Below are positions 40,202 through 50,679 of a stretch of 64,000 nucleotides of DNA, in pieces. Location: the NCBI GenBank assembly GCA_963921795.1, contig OY997654.1, forward strand, positions 1 to 64,000, written 5' to 3'. The first letter of the stretch is position 1. Every line of letters begins with the position of its first letter. Both the position numbers and the translations under genes were made by a program. Source of the stretch: Nannobrachium achirus. Lineage: Eukaryota > Chordata > Actinopteri > Myctophiformes > Myctophidae. The notes below the pieces were generated by a model, which was not told the DNA's origin, did not search any database, and saw nothing but the letters and a program-made list of their open reading frames with translations.

Positions 40202-42882
40202 GACATGAGCAGAACTCTGGCCCCATTTTGCAGGAGAATACAGATGTGGTCCTTTCTCTGTTGCCTACTGTTGAAGTTTTGCCATTGAACCAGCAGCCTA
40301 GTGTACTGACAGGGACCGTTCCATTGACTTCTATTACTTTTTCTCAGGTGATTCAGCCTGTTGATTTAGTGACACAGCCTCCTTCAGAAGGAGAGATTTC
40401 TCAATTGAATGAAGTGTCTGTAGTCCCTATTATTATTTCTTCGCAACCTGTGCAACCTGAGGCAGCATTGGCTTCTCCTCCGGTTGAAATATTGAATTCT
40501 CAGTCTAACATAATGAATTTATCTCGGACTTTTCGGCTCACGGCCATGCAGACTCAGGTTTTGGAGAAAGGTCTTACTTTTGTCCCGCGTCCGGAGAAAC
40601 AGGACTGGGGGGAACTCAGAAGGGATACTTATAGATATCATAGACGATTGAAATTAATTGATTATTTCCAAGATACGGTTGCGGAGGATCGGGTGCCGTT
40701 TGTTCTGCCATCTAGTTGGGAGCCTGGAAATGCCCAACTGGATGTGAGAATAAAGCGACTTATCCAATTGGACAATCAGGCGCTTGACCATTATAATTGT
40801 CCCTCTGATAGACAGGATAATTTGACTGCACTGGAACGGGAGAGTTTAAAGGAATTGGAGAAGATCAAAAATATAATAATCAAACCAGCCGATAAAGGCT
40901 CAAAAATAGTCATACTAGATACTTTCCAATATGTTTTTGAGGCTAACAGACAACTTTCTGATGCCAGATATTATAGACCCATTACAGAAAGTATGCAGAA
41001 ACAGTCACAGGTGAGATTGAGGGAAATTGTTGCTGAACTGTATCAGAGAAAATTTATAACAGCAAGACAGAGAAATTTTCTATTTGGACCTGATGACCCT
41101 AGACCTAGGATATTTTATTTACTCCCTAAGATCCATAAGGATCCAGGGACTTGGACAATACCCTACAGAGTTCCCCCTGGTAGACCTATAGTCTCGGACT
41201 GCAGTAGTGAATCTTATAATATAGCTCAATTTATAGATCATTTTCTGAATCCTCTATCTATGCTGCATCCCAGCTATCTGAGGGATACTTATGACTTTCT
41301 GGCCAAGATCAAACCTATAGCTGTGCCCTCTGGTACATATATTTTCACTATTGACGTGGACAGCCTGTATACTAACATAGATACGGTCACGGGATTGCGG
41401 ACAGTAGAGAAACTATTTCAGTCACATCCAGATAACAATAGACCAGATCAGGCACTGTTACAGCTTCTTGAACTTAGTTTGAACTGTAATGATTTTGTCT
41501 TTGATGACAAACATTATTTACAGATACGGGGTACAGCTATGGGTAAAAAATGTGCGCCAGCATATGCTAATATTTATATGGCTGAGTGGGAGAGAGAGGC
41601 TTTAGCAAAATGTCCTTTGAAACCTGTGATGTATTATAGATATCTGGATGATATTATTGGACTGTGGCCATATAGTTTACAGGATTTCGAGGCTTTTATT
41701 CAGATCCTTAACACGCATCATGCATCTATAACGGTTAAATATGAGATTCATTCAACGGAAGTTAACTTTCTGGATACTACAGTATATTTCAATCAAATGG
41801 ATTCGACACAGAAACAACTACATACTAAAGTATACTTTAAAGACACTGACACACATGCACTATTGCATAAGCATAGTTACCATCCTAAACATACATTTCC
41901 TGGCATTGTGAAATCTCAGATCATTCGCTTTCATAGAATATGTTCATCTACACAACATTTTAATGAGGCCATACATATATTATTCACAGCTCTACGTAGG
42001 AGGGGTTATGGTAAAAGGTTTCTTCGGACAATCAAGAATAGTACATTGGTGACTCTCTTTCCCACTCGTCTGGAGCATATGGAAAGGTCCCTTGATAGTC
42101 AGGTAGATGCAGCATCGAGACAGGATCCTAACTTGAGTCCTGTAGCATCTGCTTCGGTGGGTCCTTCGATGGCCACAAGAGGTCCCCAGAGACCTTCCTC
42201 TGGTTCTACTGTGGAGATTGATTCAGTTGCACTTTTCAGGGTCACACAGGTTGCAGCGATCTCACCTTCTTTGGGGATTCATTCTCCTGAGAATGTTAGT
42301 CTCATTCCTTTGATAACAACATTTTCACATAGATTACAACCTTTACATCATACATTTAAACAGAACTTCACAAACACACAACAAGCTTATCCTGCATTGG
42401 GTGAATATAGAATTATATCAGCTCTTAGAAAGAATAAGAATTTTGGAGATTTGTTGGTGCGGTCAGCCTTTTCATCTCTTCCAGACAGAGTGGGTGGACC
42501 ATCACATACAAAACATTTTAAAGCTAGGAAGTTTATTAGAAATCCATATAGCCGTACTTCAGCTCCTATTGTTGATTCTCTGTCTCTTAACACTCCAAAT
42601 ATAGTTTATATCATTACCTGTACAAAATGTCAGAAGCATTATATTGGAGAGACGAAACATCCGTTACAGGTACGACTGAAACAACATCTGAGCCAGATCC
42701 GGGGTATAACTAACCATACTACATTGTATACACATTTTCGTTCACATTCTATTTCCAGCTTAATCATCACAGGACTAGAGTGTGGGGTGCAATGGACGAA
42801 TGGACAACGAAAGCTTTTTGAACATAGATGGATAGAAAAACTTAAAACGGTAGTGCCTAATGGGCTAAATGAAAAACCATAA
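40174..42882 (+). CDS. PLE ORF2, full length: reverse transcriptase + GIY-YIG endonuclease (U3)
   Basis: 902-codon open frame. The N-terminal ~200 residues precede a KPADKGSK block (237-244) seen in PLE RTs. RT motifs: PKIHK (318-322), GRPIVS, motif A TIDVDSLYTNI with Asp394, motif B GTAMGKKCAP (453-462), motif C YLDD (490-493), NFLDTTVYF (531-539). The C-terminal GIY-YIG nuclease has VYIITC (811-816), the CxxC pair Cys816/Cys819, HYIGET (822-827), Arg834 and a late Glu near 883-888. This layout defines endonuclease-bearing PLEs. The frame opens at 40171 and overlaps the ORF1 end by about 31 nt in the -1 frame. There is no ATG at its start; the first is at 40513 (residue 114). Translation would need recoding, reinitiation or a separate message. 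Cys460 is unique to this copy. Confidence 0.95.
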   Translation: MVHTIEFSIGHEQNSGPILQENTDVVLSLLPTVEVLPLNQQPSVLTGTVPLTSITFSQVIQPVDLVTQPPSEGEISQLNEVSVVPIIISSQPVQPEAALASPPVEILNSQSNIMNLSRTFRLTAMQTQVLEKGLTFVPRPEKQDWGELRRDTYRYHRRLKLIDYFQDTVAEDRVPFVLPSSWEPGNAQLDVRIKRLIQLDNQALDHYNCPSDRQDNLTALERESLKELEKIKNIIIKPADKGSKIVILDTFQYVFEANRQLSDARYYRPITESMQKQSQVRLREIVAELYQRKFITARQRNFLFGPDDPRPRIFYLLPKIHKDPGTWTIPYRVPPGRPIVSDCSSESYNIAQFIDHFLNPLSMLHPSYLRDTYDFLAKIKPIAVPSGTYIFTIDVDSLYTNIDTVTGLRTVEKLFQSHPDNNRPDQALLQLLELSLNCNDFVFDDKHYLQIRGTAMGKKCAPAYANIYMAEWEREALAKCPLKPVMYYRYLDDIIGLWPYSLQDFEAFIQILNTHHASITVKYEIHSTEVNFLDTTVYFNQMDSTQKQLHTKVYFKDTDTHALLHKHSYHPKHTFPGIVKSQIIRFHRICSSTQHFNEAIHILFTALRRRGYGKRFLRTIKNSTLVTLFPTRLEHMERSLDSQVDAASRQDPNLSPVASASVGPSMATRGPQRPSSGSTVEIDSVALFRVTQVAAISPSLGIHSPENVSLIPLITTFSHRLQPLHHTFKQNFTNTQQAYPALGEYRIISALRKNKNFGDLLVRSAFSSLPDRVGGPSHTKHFKARKFIRNPYSRTSAPIVDSLSLNTPNIVYIITCTKCQKHYIGETKHPLQVRLKQHLSQIRGITNHTTLYTHFRSHSISSLIITGLECGVQWTNGQRKLFEHRWIEKLKTVVPNGLNEKP

Positions 42883-44594
42883 TGAAATGTTGAGAACATA
42901 TAGATGCTGGTTAATTTAGGAAAGTGTGCATTTGCAGGGAAAAGTTAGACTTGATTCCACTTTGATAGGCTTAAGACATATGTTTATAATATCATTCACC
43001 ATCCAGGTATCTTTTCATGCTCTTGTGTAAAAAAAATAAAAGCATGTGTTAATAAAATTATTCTTGGTATATTGACTTCTCTTGGTGTTTTTTTTATAGG
43101 ATATCATGCTATTGTATGGTTTAAAGGGGGCTTAATTCTCCCCAGCTTTTTGGTTTCAGCTTGCTCTGGAATCAGTAATCTCCATACTCTGGGTTTTGGT
43201 TGGGGTTCTTTTTTGCATGGGTATTTTGTGAGATGGCCTTCTTAAAGAGATATGGTATCCAGATGGATGCTTTAACAATCTTGACGGTTTTTAAGGGGTT
43301 TATTGAAGACTGGTAACTATGTTAAAACATAGAATGGCTGATGATTGAGGTTAAATACATGGGGTTGATGATATTGTTTTAGTACCAATAAGCAAAATTG
43401 AAATTTGGGCTATGACTTTAACAGTATAAGGGCATTTGGACATAAGAATGTTTTTTTTGTGAAATTCTGAGGGCTTTTTTCAGAAACATAATTATAAAAC
43501 ATAAAATATAAAATATAAAATATAAAATATAAAATATAAAATATAAAATATAAAAAATATAAAATATAAAATATAAAATATAAAATGAAAGGGAATACAT
43601 AATGGTGTATCTGATAAAATCTAAAAGGGAGTCCCGACAGGGACATAAAAACAGAAAACATAACATAAAGAGATAGAGAAATGTACAGTAGTGTTTGTTA
43701 TAAACATTGTTTAGAAGTTGAAGATGGTTTAAACTATATGGTTTTAGGAATCAGCCCGAGGAACATAATTAAAACTACAGGGTGGCCAGAAAAGTGTCCT
43801 GACGTGTATAACTTTTAGTATGAGGTTTAGCTGGTTTCAATAACTAAGGTATTCTTGACCTGGATGGAGTATGATCATTTGGGTATGCGGTCTAGTTTTT
43901 AATGGGCTCAAGGAGTTGGACGTCCTTGCCCTGCACAGTCTCTCAGGTTTAGGTATAGTCTTATTGGTTTACATAGTATTATTCACGTTTTTCAATGTGG
44001 CTTGGGGAGTGCTTGAGTCAAGTTTAACCAGTGTTGGCGGATGATGGAGAGCCCTTGTAGGCCAGAGCACCAGAGCAGTACACTGTCTCTTTAAGCGCAA
44101 TTAGTTCATTATAAATCCTAACTTAGCGAGTGCCATGAGGGCTTCTCTGTCAGAGGTTTAACTTGTTGGACTGTTTAGGATAGTTTGGGAGTATAATACT
44201 CCCTTCTTAGTTCTGCTTACCATTTCAATGGGACTCAAATAACAGTGTTTTACTGTACCTCTAACAATAGTTTTGTAGGATTTGACTTAGGAAAGTGGAG
44301 TAGTATGACTTTAAAGTCACCTACAGCTTAATATAGGTGTATACATGTTGTATACCTATATATTTGGGGATATGGTTTCGTTGTCCATTGGTTTATTGAT
44401 ATAATTAACTTGGGGTATATCTAATATCCTTCTTATGTCTTTAGAGTTGCATTGAGATACTAGGGATGCATTTTAATTATTTTCTTTTTATATATGTTTG
44501 GGTTGTTTCTTATGTTTAAAATCTTCTTTTAAATTGAATTTCATATGTTTTAGGGTTTGGGTCCTATTTTAGATAGGTTTGTATTAATTTTCTT
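42883..44594 (+). other. U3 spacer between ORF2 and next promoter
   Basis: AATAAA at 43035 and 43051, then AT-rich DNA without a supported gene. It contains the empty TTAA site (about 43130) that is occupied in U2. Confidence 0.6.
43493..43586. repeat. (ATAAAAT)n microsatellite (U3), 94 bp
   Basis: Same length as U2 and U4, but the AAAAAAT interruption sits one unit further in than in U2, so the two tracts changed independently. Confidence 0.95.
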
Positions 44595-44789
44595 TCCCCG
44601 CCATTTCTAGTGGCTCCTCCCCCCTCTTTCCAGTTTCTTTCCTTTTGACCAATGGGAGCGGAGTGTGATCCGGGGTTTGCGGGGGGCTCCACCCAGGAGT
44701 TACTCCCCCCTTGCCATTGTCTATTTCAGAAGTGTTTGGTTAGGGTAGCAACTATTCCCCTGATGAAGCCACAGATTTGGCGAAACGTT
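44595..44789 (+). promoter_or_regulatory. Candidate PLE promoter (before U4)
   Basis: Subtype B boxes as before U3. Confidence 0.4.
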
Positions 44790-44792
44790 GGG
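44757..44792 (+). ncRNA. Candidate minimal hammerhead ribozyme (U3/U4)
   Basis: CTGATGA from 44760; predicted cleavage after 44789; stems unchanged. Confidence 0.72.
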
Positions 44793-45082
44793 TTTTATTA
44801 GAATTTTTAATTGTTTCTTTGGTTTTAAGTGGTGACGGCTCTTTTAATTCAATAAAGATTATACAGTTTTAAAACACTACGGAGGGCCCTACAGGGGACG
44901 CTTTCACCCCGGCCTGCTGAAGCTAAAGATTAAAGTACCTTTCCTCTTCCCTGGACCCGAGTGTGTCTTCACAGAGAGCAAAAGTTGGAGTCAGACGCGA
45001 CGGCTGGGACGCTGGCTGCCGCGACCTTCAAAGCTACAGAAGAACCAAGGACAGCTGAAAACCTGGGGGAGTCGATGGTTGG

Positions 45083-45168
45083 GTAAGGTCCTCCAGTTGC
45101 CAGTGGTTTATATTGTCTTTTCTTTATTGATGAAAGAAATGCACACTTAACCTTTTTTTTCCCCTTAG
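45083..45168 (+). other. Candidate leader intron (U4)
   Basis: Donor GTAAG at 45083 and acceptor TTAG ending 45168; same as U3. Confidence 0.6.
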
Positions 45169-45280
45169 CATAAGGCAGTATTAGATTTGGGATAGATAAA
45201 CATTCAGAATAATAGTAATAGTATTACTGATGTTATTAGACTAATACCGATATCTCAGTGTAGTTCGACTAACATTCATT

Positions 45281-47998
45281 ATGGCATATAGAATTGAGCA
45301 ATCTCGGGTATCGAGAAGAGACTCATATATTAGAACAAGGTCACAGGGGCCTCCTGTGGATTCTGGTCATGGTTTTGCTCCTAATGGTCTCGTCCCTTTA
45401 AATCACCCACCTGATGACGCCACACGGCATGCAGCTAAAGTTTATTTTAAGATAATTCAAGCCATACATCATAGGGGGGTTACAGACAGGGCAATTCACA
45501 CGGGGTGTTTCCCTCCAGGGATGTCAAGACAGGTAGATAAGCTTACAGCTTTTATCAAACCTGCAGCCCCAATAGAATCGACTAGTCGTAAAGTAGCTGG
45601 AAATACAAGGCAATGGATGCAGAACAATATGGAAATATTACAGGGTCACTATAGGCATACGATTGCCACACTGACTCAGCCGTTACAGCCACACAATCAG
45701 GAGGCTTTTGTCATAGCGATGGGATGGGCACGAAAGCGGTTTTCACATAGACTAATGTCAACAACCTTAGACGAGGTTGCAAACACACTACATTTGCATA
45801 CACGCACACAACATGAACAAGCAAACATACAACAATCCACCTTGAGAACTCAGACACATATTGAGCCACATACACAGGCATTACATGCACCAATGGGTAC
45901 ATACAGAGCACATCCCAACGCTATAGACTCCTCATCTCATTTAGGCCCCCATAGAGAAGTGGAGTGGCCACGCTTAACTAGAGAAGTACGTCCTCCACTG
46001 TTACCGACACCTAGGCGGAATGAAATTGGCATTCCACCTCTGTTGCCAAATTTAAGAAGACCAGATGGTAGATCTAGATCTGGGTTTGGTCGAAGGCCTG
46101 GTCCTTCTTCCAAACGAAATTATGGCCCTGGTGGTGGATCTGATGTGGGCTCTGGGCCTAGTTCTGATTTGCATTTTGGTTCTAACGGTAGATTGAGTTT
46201 GGATGTTGACCCTAGTGCTAATCCTAATCCTATACATAGGGTGGATGGTGACTCTGTTCTTGACATGGAAATTGGCCCTGGCTCTAACCCTAACCCTAAT
46301 CCTGGCCCTGACCCTGACCCTGACCCTAACCCTAACCCTAGTCTTAACCCTCAACCTGACTCTAACCCTAAACATAACCTGGAGTCGGGTTCTGACCCTA
46401 ACCCTAACCTTAAACATAACCCTAGCCCTAACCCTAACCCTAACCCTAACCCTAAACATAACCTTGAGTTGGGTTCTGACCCCAACCCTAACCTTAAACA
46501 TAACCCTAGTGTTGACCTTGATCTTGGCTTGGATTTTGGTTCCATAGTGCGGGACTCTGTGCAGGTGGTGTCTCCTCTTCCTCCCCGTCCGGTAATAGCG
46601 GGACCGTGTGAAGATCTTTTGGTAGATGTAGATGTGGGCTTGCGGGCACAGGGTCTTGGAGAACTGCCGCTGGTTGTATCAGAGCAGGCTGTTGATGTTG
46701 TAGAGGAGGTTACGGTTCCATCTGTTGCAACGATTTCTGGAACAGCACAGATCACTCATAAGGATCCGTCCCAATCTAGAATGGGGTTAACTAAGTCCAA
46801 TATTTGCTCTCTGTATTTGGGGGAACGACCGAAAGCGTTCGGTCTACTTCCCCGGGAACAGAGACCACAACCAAATAGAACGAGGGTCCGTTCAGTGGTT
46901 CCTTTCCTTCCCTCTGTTTTGGAGGAGAAGGAGGATAAACTCTTAGAGGACCTTAGTGAGGAATTGGAATTGGAGAGTTCTATTCCTTCTCTTCCTCTCC
47001 CCTCTGCGACATCAACACCTATAATGGAGATACCAAGCCATAAAGGCACTTCTCCGTTTTCCCCTCAGCCTCGAAAATTGGGTTTTGATGGTACTGGGGA
47101 GATGACTAGTGTCACTGGCCCCTATAGCTCTTCTCAAAATTCTTCCTTTACTACACAGAGTTATTCCCAGTCTAATTCTTCCATTAATGTTTATAGATCC
47201 AGAACAGTGGGGAACTTGAGTTTGAGTAAAGTCTTATTGACCTCTCTTTCTCCAACAGGAAGCGCCCATCGAAGGTCTGGTAATAAGAATAAAAAACAGG
47301 CAGGGGAGGTTATGATGAGCGAAACAGCTACAGCAAAAGGGTCAATCCCTGAACAACAAAAAATATCCTCTGAACCCTCCTTTAACAGCCCAGTTCTGCC
47401 CAAAACCGACCTGTCTCTGGGGGCTTCCAATTTAGATATTATAACAGCTTCTTCTCCGTGCGTACCAACTTATCATAGAGCCAGACCGGGTAAAAAATTG
47501 GTTGACTGGAAAATCCAAATTAGGGAAAAGGTGGCTTTTTTGGGTGACAGTAACTTGGCACGCATTCCTTCGTCTAACCGTACGGGAATTCAAATTGATA
47601 GCTATCCAGGTGCAGGTTTTCATCATATGACCAAGCTCTTTGAAATGGCAGAGTCTAATGGTGATGTGGAAACAGTTGTTATTTCGGTGGGGATTAACTG
47701 TAAAGACTTGGATGTCTTTCAGACTTCACTTAAGCAGCTGAGTGAGATGGTATTAAATGCTCGATTGGCCTTTCCGAATGCATCCATTTTTGTACCTTTG
47801 ATCAATTATTCCAAATTCCTGATGCCCACGCAGAAAACTAATTTGAATCTTATTAATAATTACATTAAAGCACATTTCAACTACCTGGATTCTATTCGTT
47901 CGGAGTGTTTCAATTGTACATCTGATTCGGTTCATTGGAAACAGGGTACAGCTAAGCTTATATTTGACCATTGGTGCACACAATTGAATTTTCAATAG
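45281..47998 (+). CDS. PLE ORF1, full length (U4)
   Basis: 905 residues, with the same domain order as U3. The one residue I see that differs from U3 is Gly for Val in KVAGNTRQ, where U4 agrees with U1, U2 and U6. It keeps the subtype B residues RTRVRS and STPIMEIP. The SGNH triad positions and the NP/DP tract are unchanged. ORF1 and ORF2 are directly adjacent here with the 31-nt overlap. Confidence 0.9.
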   Translation: MAYRIEQSRVSRRDSYIRTRSQGPPVDSGHGFAPNGLVPLNHPPDDATRHAAKVYFKIIQAIHHRGVTDRAIHTGCFPPGMSRQVDKLTAFIKPAAPIESTSRKVAGNTRQWMQNNMEILQGHYRHTIATLTQPLQPHNQEAFVIAMGWARKRFSHRLMSTTLDEVANTLHLHTRTQHEQANIQQSTLRTQTHIEPHTQALHAPMGTYRAHPNAIDSSSHLGPHREVEWPRLTREVRPPLLPTPRRNEIGIPPLLPNLRRPDGRSRSGFGRRPGPSSKRNYGPGGGSDVGSGPSSDLHFGSNGRLSLDVDPSANPNPIHRVDGDSVLDMEIGPGSNPNPNPGPDPDPDPNPNPSLNPQPDSNPKHNLESGSDPNPNLKHNPSPNPNPNPNPKHNLELGSDPNPNLKHNPSVDLDLGLDFGSIVRDSVQVVSPLPPRPVIAGPCEDLLVDVDVGLRAQGLGELPLVVSEQAVDVVEEVTVPSVATISGTAQITHKDPSQSRMGLTKSNICSLYLGERPKAFGLLPREQRPQPNRTRVRSVVPFLPSVLEEKEDKLLEDLSEELELESSIPSLPLPSATSTPIMEIPSHKGTSPFSPQPRKLGFDGTGEMTSVTGPYSSSQNSSFTTQSYSQSNSSINVYRSRTVGNLSLSKVLLTSLSPTGSAHRRSGNKNKKQAGEVMMSETATAKGSIPEQQKISSEPSFNSPVLPKTDLSLGASNLDIITASSPCVPTYHRARPGKKLVDWKIQIREKVAFLGDSNLARIPSSNRTGIQIDSYPGAGFHHMTKLFEMAESNGDVETVVISVGINCKDLDVFQTSLKQLSEMVLNARLAFPNASIFVPLINYSKFLMPTQKTNLNLINNYIKAHFNYLDSIRSECFNCTSDSVHWKQGTAKLIFDHWCTQLNFQ

Positions 47999-50679
47999 GA
48001 CATGAGCAGAACTCTGGCCCCATTTTGCAGGAGAATACAGATGTGGTCCTTTCTCTGTTGCCTACTGTTGAAGTTTTGCCATTGAACCAGCAGCCTAGTG
48101 TACTGACAGGGACCGTTCCATTGACTTCTATTACTTTTTCTCAGGTGATTCAGCCTGTTGATTTAGTGACACAGCCTCCTTCAGAAGGAGAGATTTCTCA
48201 ATTGAATGAAGTGTCTGTAGTCCCTATTATTATTTCTTCGCAACCTGTGCAACCTGAGGCAGCATTGGCTTCTCCTCCGGTTGAAATATTGAATTCTCAG
48301 TCTAACATAATGAATTTATCTCGGACTTTTCGGCTCACGGCCATGCAGACTCAGGTTTTGGAGAAAGGTCTTACTTTTGTCCCGCGTCCGGAGAAACAGG
48401 ACTGGGGGGAACTCAGAAGGGATACTTATAGATATCATAGACGATTGAAATTAATTGATTATTTCCAAGATACGGTTGCGGAGGATCGGGTGCCGTTTGT
48501 TCTGCCATCTAGTTGGGAGCCTGGAAATGCCCAACTGGATGTGAGAATAAAGCGACTTATCCAATTGGACAATCAGGCGCTTGACCATTATAATTGTCCC
48601 TCTGATAGACAGGATAATTTGACTGCACTGGAACGGGAGAGTTTAAAGGAATTGGAGAAGATCAAAAATATAATAATCAAACCAGCCGATAAAGGCTCAA
48701 AAATAGTCATACTAGATACTTTCCAATATGTTTTTGAGGCTAACAGACAACTTTCTGATGCCAGATATTATAGACCCATTACAGAAAGTATGCAGAAACA
48801 GTCACAGGTGAGATTGAGGGAAATTGTTGCTGAACTGTATCAGAGAAAATTTATAACAGCAAGACAGAGAAATTTTCTATTTGGACCTGATGACCCTAGA
48901 CCTAGGATATTTTATTTACTCCCTAAGATCCATAAGGATCCAGGGACTTGGACAATACCCTACAGAGTTCCCCCTGGTAGACCTATAGTCTCGGACTGCA
49001 GTAGTGAATCTTATAATATAGCTCAATTTATAGATCATTTTCTGAATCCTCTATCTATGCTGCATCCCAGCTATCTGAGGGATACTTATGACTTTCTGGC
49101 CAAGATCAAACCTATAGCTGTGCCCTCTGGTACATATATTTTCACTATTGACGTGGACAGCCTGTATACTAACATAGATACGGTCACGGGATTGCGGACA
49201 GTAGAGAAACTATTTCAGTCACATCCAGATAACAATAGACCAGATCAGGCACTGTTACAGCTTCTTGAACTTAGTTTGAACTGTAATGATTTTATCTTTG
49301 ATGACAAACATTATTTACAGATACGGGGTACAGCTATGGGTAAAAAATTTGCGCCAGCATATGCTAATATTTATATGGCTGAGTGGGAGAGAGAGGCTTT
49401 AGCAAAATGTCCTTTGAAACCTGTGATGTATTATAGATATCTGGATGATATTATTGGACTGTGGCCATATAGTTTACAGGATTTCGAGGCTTTTATTCAG
49501 ATCCTTAACACGCATCATGCATCTATAACGGTTAAATATGAGATTCATTCAACGGAAGTTAACTTTCTGGATACTACAGTATATTTCAATCAAATGGATT
49601 CGACACAGAAACAACTACATACTAAAGTATACTTTAAAGACACTGACACACATGCACTATTGCATAAGCATAGTTACCATCCTAAACATACATTTCCTGG
49701 CATTGTGAAATCTCAGATCATTCGCTTTCATAGAATATGTTCATCTACACAACATTTTAATGAGGCCATACATATATTATTCACAGCTCTACGTAGGAGG
49801 GGTTATGGTAAAAGGTTTCTTCGGACAATCAAGAATAGTACATTGGTGACTCTCTTTCCCACTCGTCTGGAGCATATGGAAAGGTCCCTTGATAGTCAGG
49901 TAGATGCAGCATCGAGACAGGATCCTAACTTGAGTCCTGTAGCATCTGCTTCGGTGGGTCCTTCGATGGCCACAAGAGGTCCCCAGAGACCTTCCTCTGG
50001 TTCTACTGTGGAGATTGATTCAGTTGCACTTTTCAGGGTCACACAGGTTGCAGCGATCTCACCTTCTTTGGGGATTCATTCTCCTGAGAATGTTAGTCTC
50101 ATTCCTTTGATAACAACATTTTCACATAGATTACAACCTTTACATCATACATTTAAACAGAACTTCACAAACACACAACAAGCTTATCCTGCATTGGGTG
50201 AATATAGAATTATATCAGCTCTTAGAAAGAATAAGAATTTTGGAGATTTGTTGGTGCGGTCAGCCTTTTCATCTCTTCCAGACAGAGTGGGTGGACCATC
50301 ACATACAAAACATTTTAAAGCTAGGAAGTTTATTAGAAATCCATATAGCCGTACTTCAGCTCCTATTGTTGATTCTCTGTCTCTTAACACTCCAAATATA
50401 GTTTATATCATTACCTGTACAAAATGTCAGAAGCATTATATTGGAGAGACGAAACATCCGTTACAGGTACGACTGAAACAACATCTGAGCCAGATCCGGG
50501 GTATAACTAACCATACTACATTGTATACACATTTTCGTTCACATTCTATTTCCAGCTTAATCATCACAGGACTAGAGTGTGGGGTGCAATGGACGAATGG
50601 ACAACGAAAGCTTTTTGAACATAGATGGATAGAAAAACTTAAAACGGTAGTGCCTAATGGGCTAAATGAAAAACCATAA
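47971..50679 (+). CDS. PLE ORF2, full length: RT + GIY-YIG endonuclease (U4)
   Basis: 902-codon open frame with every RT and nuclease motif of U3. It has Phe instead of Cys in motif B (GKKFAP) and Ile for Val in NDFIFDD just before it. It overlaps the ORF1 end in the -1 frame, with the first in-frame ATG 113 codons in. With U3, it is one of two copies in which ORF1 and ORF2 are both full length and contiguous. Confidence 0.95.
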   Translation: MVHTIEFSIGHEQNSGPILQENTDVVLSLLPTVEVLPLNQQPSVLTGTVPLTSITFSQVIQPVDLVTQPPSEGEISQLNEVSVVPIIISSQPVQPEAALASPPVEILNSQSNIMNLSRTFRLTAMQTQVLEKGLTFVPRPEKQDWGELRRDTYRYHRRLKLIDYFQDTVAEDRVPFVLPSSWEPGNAQLDVRIKRLIQLDNQALDHYNCPSDRQDNLTALERESLKELEKIKNIIIKPADKGSKIVILDTFQYVFEANRQLSDARYYRPITESMQKQSQVRLREIVAELYQRKFITARQRNFLFGPDDPRPRIFYLLPKIHKDPGTWTIPYRVPPGRPIVSDCSSESYNIAQFIDHFLNPLSMLHPSYLRDTYDFLAKIKPIAVPSGTYIFTIDVDSLYTNIDTVTGLRTVEKLFQSHPDNNRPDQALLQLLELSLNCNDFIFDDKHYLQIRGTAMGKKFAPAYANIYMAEWEREALAKCPLKPVMYYRYLDDIIGLWPYSLQDFEAFIQILNTHHASITVKYEIHSTEVNFLDTTVYFNQMDSTQKQLHTKVYFKDTDTHALLHKHSYHPKHTFPGIVKSQIIRFHRICSSTQHFNEAIHILFTALRRRGYGKRFLRTIKNSTLVTLFPTRLEHMERSLDSQVDAASRQDPNLSPVASASVGPSMATRGPQRPSSGSTVEIDSVALFRVTQVAAISPSLGIHSPENVSLIPLITTFSHRLQPLHHTFKQNFTNTQQAYPALGEYRIISALRKNKNFGDLLVRSAFSSLPDRVGGPSHTKHFKARKFIRNPYSRTSAPIVDSLSLNTPNIVYIITCTKCQKHYIGETKHPLQVRLKQHLSQIRGITNHTTLYTHFRSHSISSLIITGLECGVQWTNGQRKLFEHRWIEKLKTVVPNGLNEKP

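Larger units (their letters stand above)
36993..44789 (+). mobile_element. PLE unit U3 (7797 bp, uninterrupted reference unit)
   Basis: First unit without a nested insertion. The leader, intron, full-length ORF1 and overlapping ORF2 are all open. It is the best candidate here for a complete element, together with U4. Confidence 0.95.
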
